Below are positions 6,222 through 8,226 of a DNA stretch of 8,226 nt, piece after piece (within the stretch, counting starts at the first letter, position 1; each line of letters starts with the position of its first letter). This DNA comes from Bacteroidales bacterium UBA2559 (GTDB lineage Bacteria; Bacteroidota; Bacteroidia; Bacteroidales; Bacteroidaceae), in the NCBI GenBank assembly GCA_002340405.1, contig DDLZ01000120.1, positions 7,218-15,443 of the forward strand, read 5' to 3'. The translations under genes were made by a program, and so were the position numbers. The notes under the pieces are model-generated. The model saw only the letters and a program-made list of their open reading frames with translations. It was not told where the DNA came from and made no database searches.

Positions 6222-6287
6222 CACCTAAATTAACCTATAACAAAACTAAACTATAACTAACTAACCAACCTTAACTAATCTAACCTT
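6213..6287 (+). promoter_or_regulatory. G-free 75-nt leader of the GH3 gene
   Basis: No G occurs in 75 consecutive bases just before the GH3 start; the tract consists of A, C and T with recurring CTAAC / AACTAA units. Such RNA cannot form G-C or G-U pairs within itself and can hold no Shine-Dalgarno sequence. In Bacteroidetes, translation generally starts without SD pairing, so an unstructured leader is a plausible ribosome landing region. The function is inferred; the base composition is directly visible. Confidence 0.6.
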
Positions 6288-6289
6288 GT

Positions 6290-8226
6290 ATGAAAAAATT
6301 TTGTTTTCTGGCCGGATTGGCAGTAGTACTGTCACTCACGGCATGTGGAGGAGGCTCTAGTAAATATGAGTACCCCTTCCAGAACCCCAAGCTCAAAATT
6401 GAGAAGAGGGTTGATAATCTGTTATCACTGCTCACACCCGAAGAAAAGGTAGGGCTTATGATGAACGGCTCCATATCTATCGACAACCTTGGCATACCCG
6501 CCTACAACTGGTGGTCAGAGGCTTGTCACGGCATCTGCACAAACGGTGCGACTGTCTTCCCGCAGGCCATAGCTCTGGCAGCCACCTGGGATGACGCACA
6601 GCAATATGAGGTCTATACAGCAGTCTCCGATGAGGCCCGCGCCCACTGGAACATCACTGACCACAACCAGTTTGGCAAGACCCGCGCCACAGGCGGCGCC
6701 TGGCATCAGGGACTCTCGTTCTGGTGTCCCAACATCAACATTTTCCGTGACCCGCGCTGGGGACGCGGTCAGGAGACCAGCGGCGAGGACCCATACCTGA
6801 GCGGAAAGATGGGTACTGCCCTTGTCAAAGGAATGCAGGGTGACAACCCCAAGTACTACAAGACACATGCCTGCGCTAAGCACTACGCCGTTCATAGCGG
6901 TCTTGAGGCCGACCGTCACCGTTTCGACGTAAGTGTCTCTATGCGTGACCTATGGGAGACCTATCTGCCGGTATTTAAGACACTCGTCACAGAGGCTAAC
7001 GTTCAGGAGGTGATGTGTGCCTACAACCGCTATGAAGGAGAACCCTGCTGCGGCAGCAGACGTCTGCTCACTGAAATACTGCGCGACAAATGGGGATTCA
7101 AAGGATTGGTCGTATCGGACTGCGGAGCCATCGGCAACTTCTACAACCGCGGCCAGCATGAAACCCACCCCAATGCCCTTGAGGCCAGTGTGGATGCCGT
7201 CCTCTCGGGTACTGACATTGAGTGCGGAACAAGCTACAACGCCCTTGTACAGGCTATGCAGGAGGGTAAGATCAATGAAGCCGACCTTGACGTGTCACTA
7301 CGCCGCATATTGCGCTCCCGTTTTGAATTGGGTATGCATGACCCGGCTGAAATGGATCCCTGGAAAGATCTCGGAGCCGATGTCTTAAGCTGCCCCGAAC
7401 ACACGGCACTTGCCCACAAGGCGGCCAATGAGTCCATGGTACTGCTCAAGAATGATAATAACATTCTGCCGCTCAAAAAAGAGAGTATTACCATTGCCAT
7501 AGTCGGTCCAAACGCCGACAATGTTACCATGCAGTATGGCAACTATAACGGTACCCCTATACGGGAAAACCAGATTTCTATTCTTCAGGCCATAAGGGCC
7601 AAGGTTCCCAACGCCAATATAATATATGATCGCGCGTGTGAGCTGGCCGACGAATATCTCACCGTAAGCCACATACAGAATCTGAACGGAGGCCAAGGAA
7701 TCTATGCCGAATTCTTCAACAACGTAAACATGAGTGGTACACCCGTAGCCAAAGGGTACTACAATGAGGTCAATATGCGCACAATGGGCGATTATCGTTT
7801 TGCCGAGGGCGTGGAGTTCAACAACTTTTCCGCCCGTATGACCGGCAAGTTCGTAGCCGACTTCACAGGAGACCTGAGCTACAATCTGCGAGGCAATGAC
7901 ACCTGGAAACTGACTGTGAACGGCAGGGTGATAGCCGAGCAAAAGGAGGCTGCCCAGCAGGGAGCCGGCGGTATGAGACGTGGCACACAGCCTCAAGCAC
8001 CGTCATTCAGGGTCGTAAAGGGACAGACCTACAACATTCAGCTTGACTATACCAAAGGCGCCACAGGCTCGGCCTATCTGACATTTGATCTCAGCCAGCG
8101 TAAACTGGCCGAGTTCGGTTCAGTGGCTCAGAAGGTCAAAGATGCCGATGTTATAATCATGGTATGCGGTATCTCGGCCCGTCTTGAGGGCGAGGAGATG
8201 CGCGTCAATTATGAGGGATTTTCAGG
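6290..8226 (+). CDS. GH3 beta-glycosidase lipoprotein with PA14 insert (3' end cut by window)
   Basis: Probable exo-acting beta-glucosidase or beta-xylosidase of glycoside hydrolase family 3. The frame stays open for 645 codons to the right edge, so the C-terminus is missing. Residues 1-19 form a lipoprotein signal with lipobox LTAC and Cys19, so the protein is probably membrane-anchored, possibly surface-exposed. The N-terminal TIM-barrel domain (about 33-350) shows NWWSEACHG (73-81), ATVFPQAIALAATWD (87-101), NIFRDPRWGRGQETSGEDPYL (starting at 150), AKHYAVHSG (196-204) and the nucleophile motif VVSDCGAI with Asp277. The alpha/beta sandwich domain starts near 370 (ESMVLLKNDNNILPL 381-395). 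A PA14-like domain is inserted at about 465-600 and contains a Gln/Gly/Ala/Met-rich loop (554-571). Sandwich sequence resumes, and ARLEGEEM (630-637) carries the expected acid/base Glu region. The start at 6290 gives the lipoprotein signal directly. Substrate is undecided. Confidence 0.93.
   Translation, partial: MKKFCFLAGLAVVLSLTACGGGSSKYEYPFQNPKLKIEKRVDNLLSLLTPEEKVGLMMNGSISIDNLGIPAYNWWSEACHGICTNGATVFPQAIALAATWDDAQQYEVYTAVSDEARAHWNITDHNQFGKTRATGGAWHQGLSFWCPNINIFRDPRWGRGQETSGEDPYLSGKMGTALVKGMQGDNPKYYKTHACAKHYAVHSGLEADRHRFDVSVSMRDLWETYLPVFKTLVTEANVQEVMCAYNRYEGEPCCGSRRLLTEILRDKWGFKGLVVSDCGAIGNFYNRGQHETHPNALEASVDAVLSGTDIECGTSYNALVQAMQEGKINEADLDVSLRRILRSRFELGMHDPAEMDPWKDLGADVLSCPEHTALAHKAANESMVLLKNDNNILPLKKESITIAIVGPNADNVTMQYGNYNGTPIRENQISILQAIRAKVPNANIIYDRACELADEYLTVSHIQNLNGGQGIYAEFFNNVNMSGTPVAKGYYNEVNMRTMGDYRFAEGVEFNNFSARMTGKFVADFTGDLSYNLRGNDTWKLTVNGRVIAEQKEAAQQGAGGMRRGTQPQAPSFRVVKGQTYNIQLDYTKGATGSAYLTFDLSQRKLAEFGSVAQKVKDADVIIMVCGISARLEGEEMRVNYEGFS

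Noticed and set aside
6515..6919. 134-codon minus-strand open frame inside the GH3 gene
   Set aside because: Antisense to the conserved TIM-barrel motifs of GH3; its composition (Val/Gly/Leu-rich) is typical of a shadow frame.
7385..7996. 203-codon minus-strand open frame inside the GH3 gene
   Set aside because: It lies wholly antisense to conserved GH3 and PA14 sequence, has no recognisable motif and is explained by the codon bias of the plus-strand gene.
619..8226. Polysaccharide utilisation locus
   Set aside because: Two glycosidases are present, but on opposite strands and separated by a housekeeping cluster, with no susC/susD-type genes or linked sensor/regulator in the window. A PUL beginning beyond the right edge cannot be excluded.

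Overview
The window looks like chromosomal DNA from a Bacteroidales bacterium (Prevotella/Bacteroides-like). Three kinds of evidence support this. The exported proteins have short signal peptides ending in ...AQ. Purine-rich Shine-Dalgarno sequences are missing before the starts, and one leader has no G at all. A Bacteroidetes-type promoter (TTG / TAnnTTTG) can be read upstream of one gene. The gene content (family 43 and family 3 glycoside hydrolases, DUF1573 and SIMPL proteins) fits the same group. The species cannot be fixed from the sequence alone.

Layout. (1) 91-429 (+): a small secreted protein of unknown function. (2) 493-571: two back-to-back intrinsic terminators, one per strand, separating convergent genes. 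(3) 619-2748 (-): a secreted multidomain GH43-type glycosidase with a discoidin domain, a fibronectin-III-like domain and an unrecognised C-terminus. (4) 2749-3127: a 379-nt divergent intergenic region with a promoter candidate for the GH43 gene and two sets of inverted repeats. (5) 3128-6168 (+): a tight four-gene cluster, SIMPL-domain protein, rsmG (16S rRNA G527 methyltransferase), an MBL-fold glyoxalase-II-like hydrolase and a DUF1573 Ig-like secreted protein; the junctions are 7 nt, a 4-nt ATGA overlap and 17 nt. (6) 6169-6289: a leader with an 11-bp tandem repeat followed by 75 nt without a single G. (7) 6290 to the right edge (+): a GH3 beta-glycosidase lipoprotein with a PA14 insert, cut by the window end.

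How the genes fit together. The two glycosidases are exported enzymes that probably trim plant or host oligosaccharides. They lie on opposite sides of a housekeeping/envelope cluster, and no susC/susD pair is visible, so this is not a recognisable polysaccharide utilisation locus. The four-gene cluster mixes ribosome maturation (rsmG) with metabolite hydrolysis and two envelope proteins of unknown role.

I see no mobile element, CRISPR array, tRNA or rRNA, and no clear new defence or mobile system. The points most worth a second look are an apparent Asp-to-Glu change at the predicted catalytic base of the GH43 enzyme, Gly/Ala/Met-rich loops inserted into beta-sandwich domains of both glycosidases, and the G-free leader of the GH3 gene.
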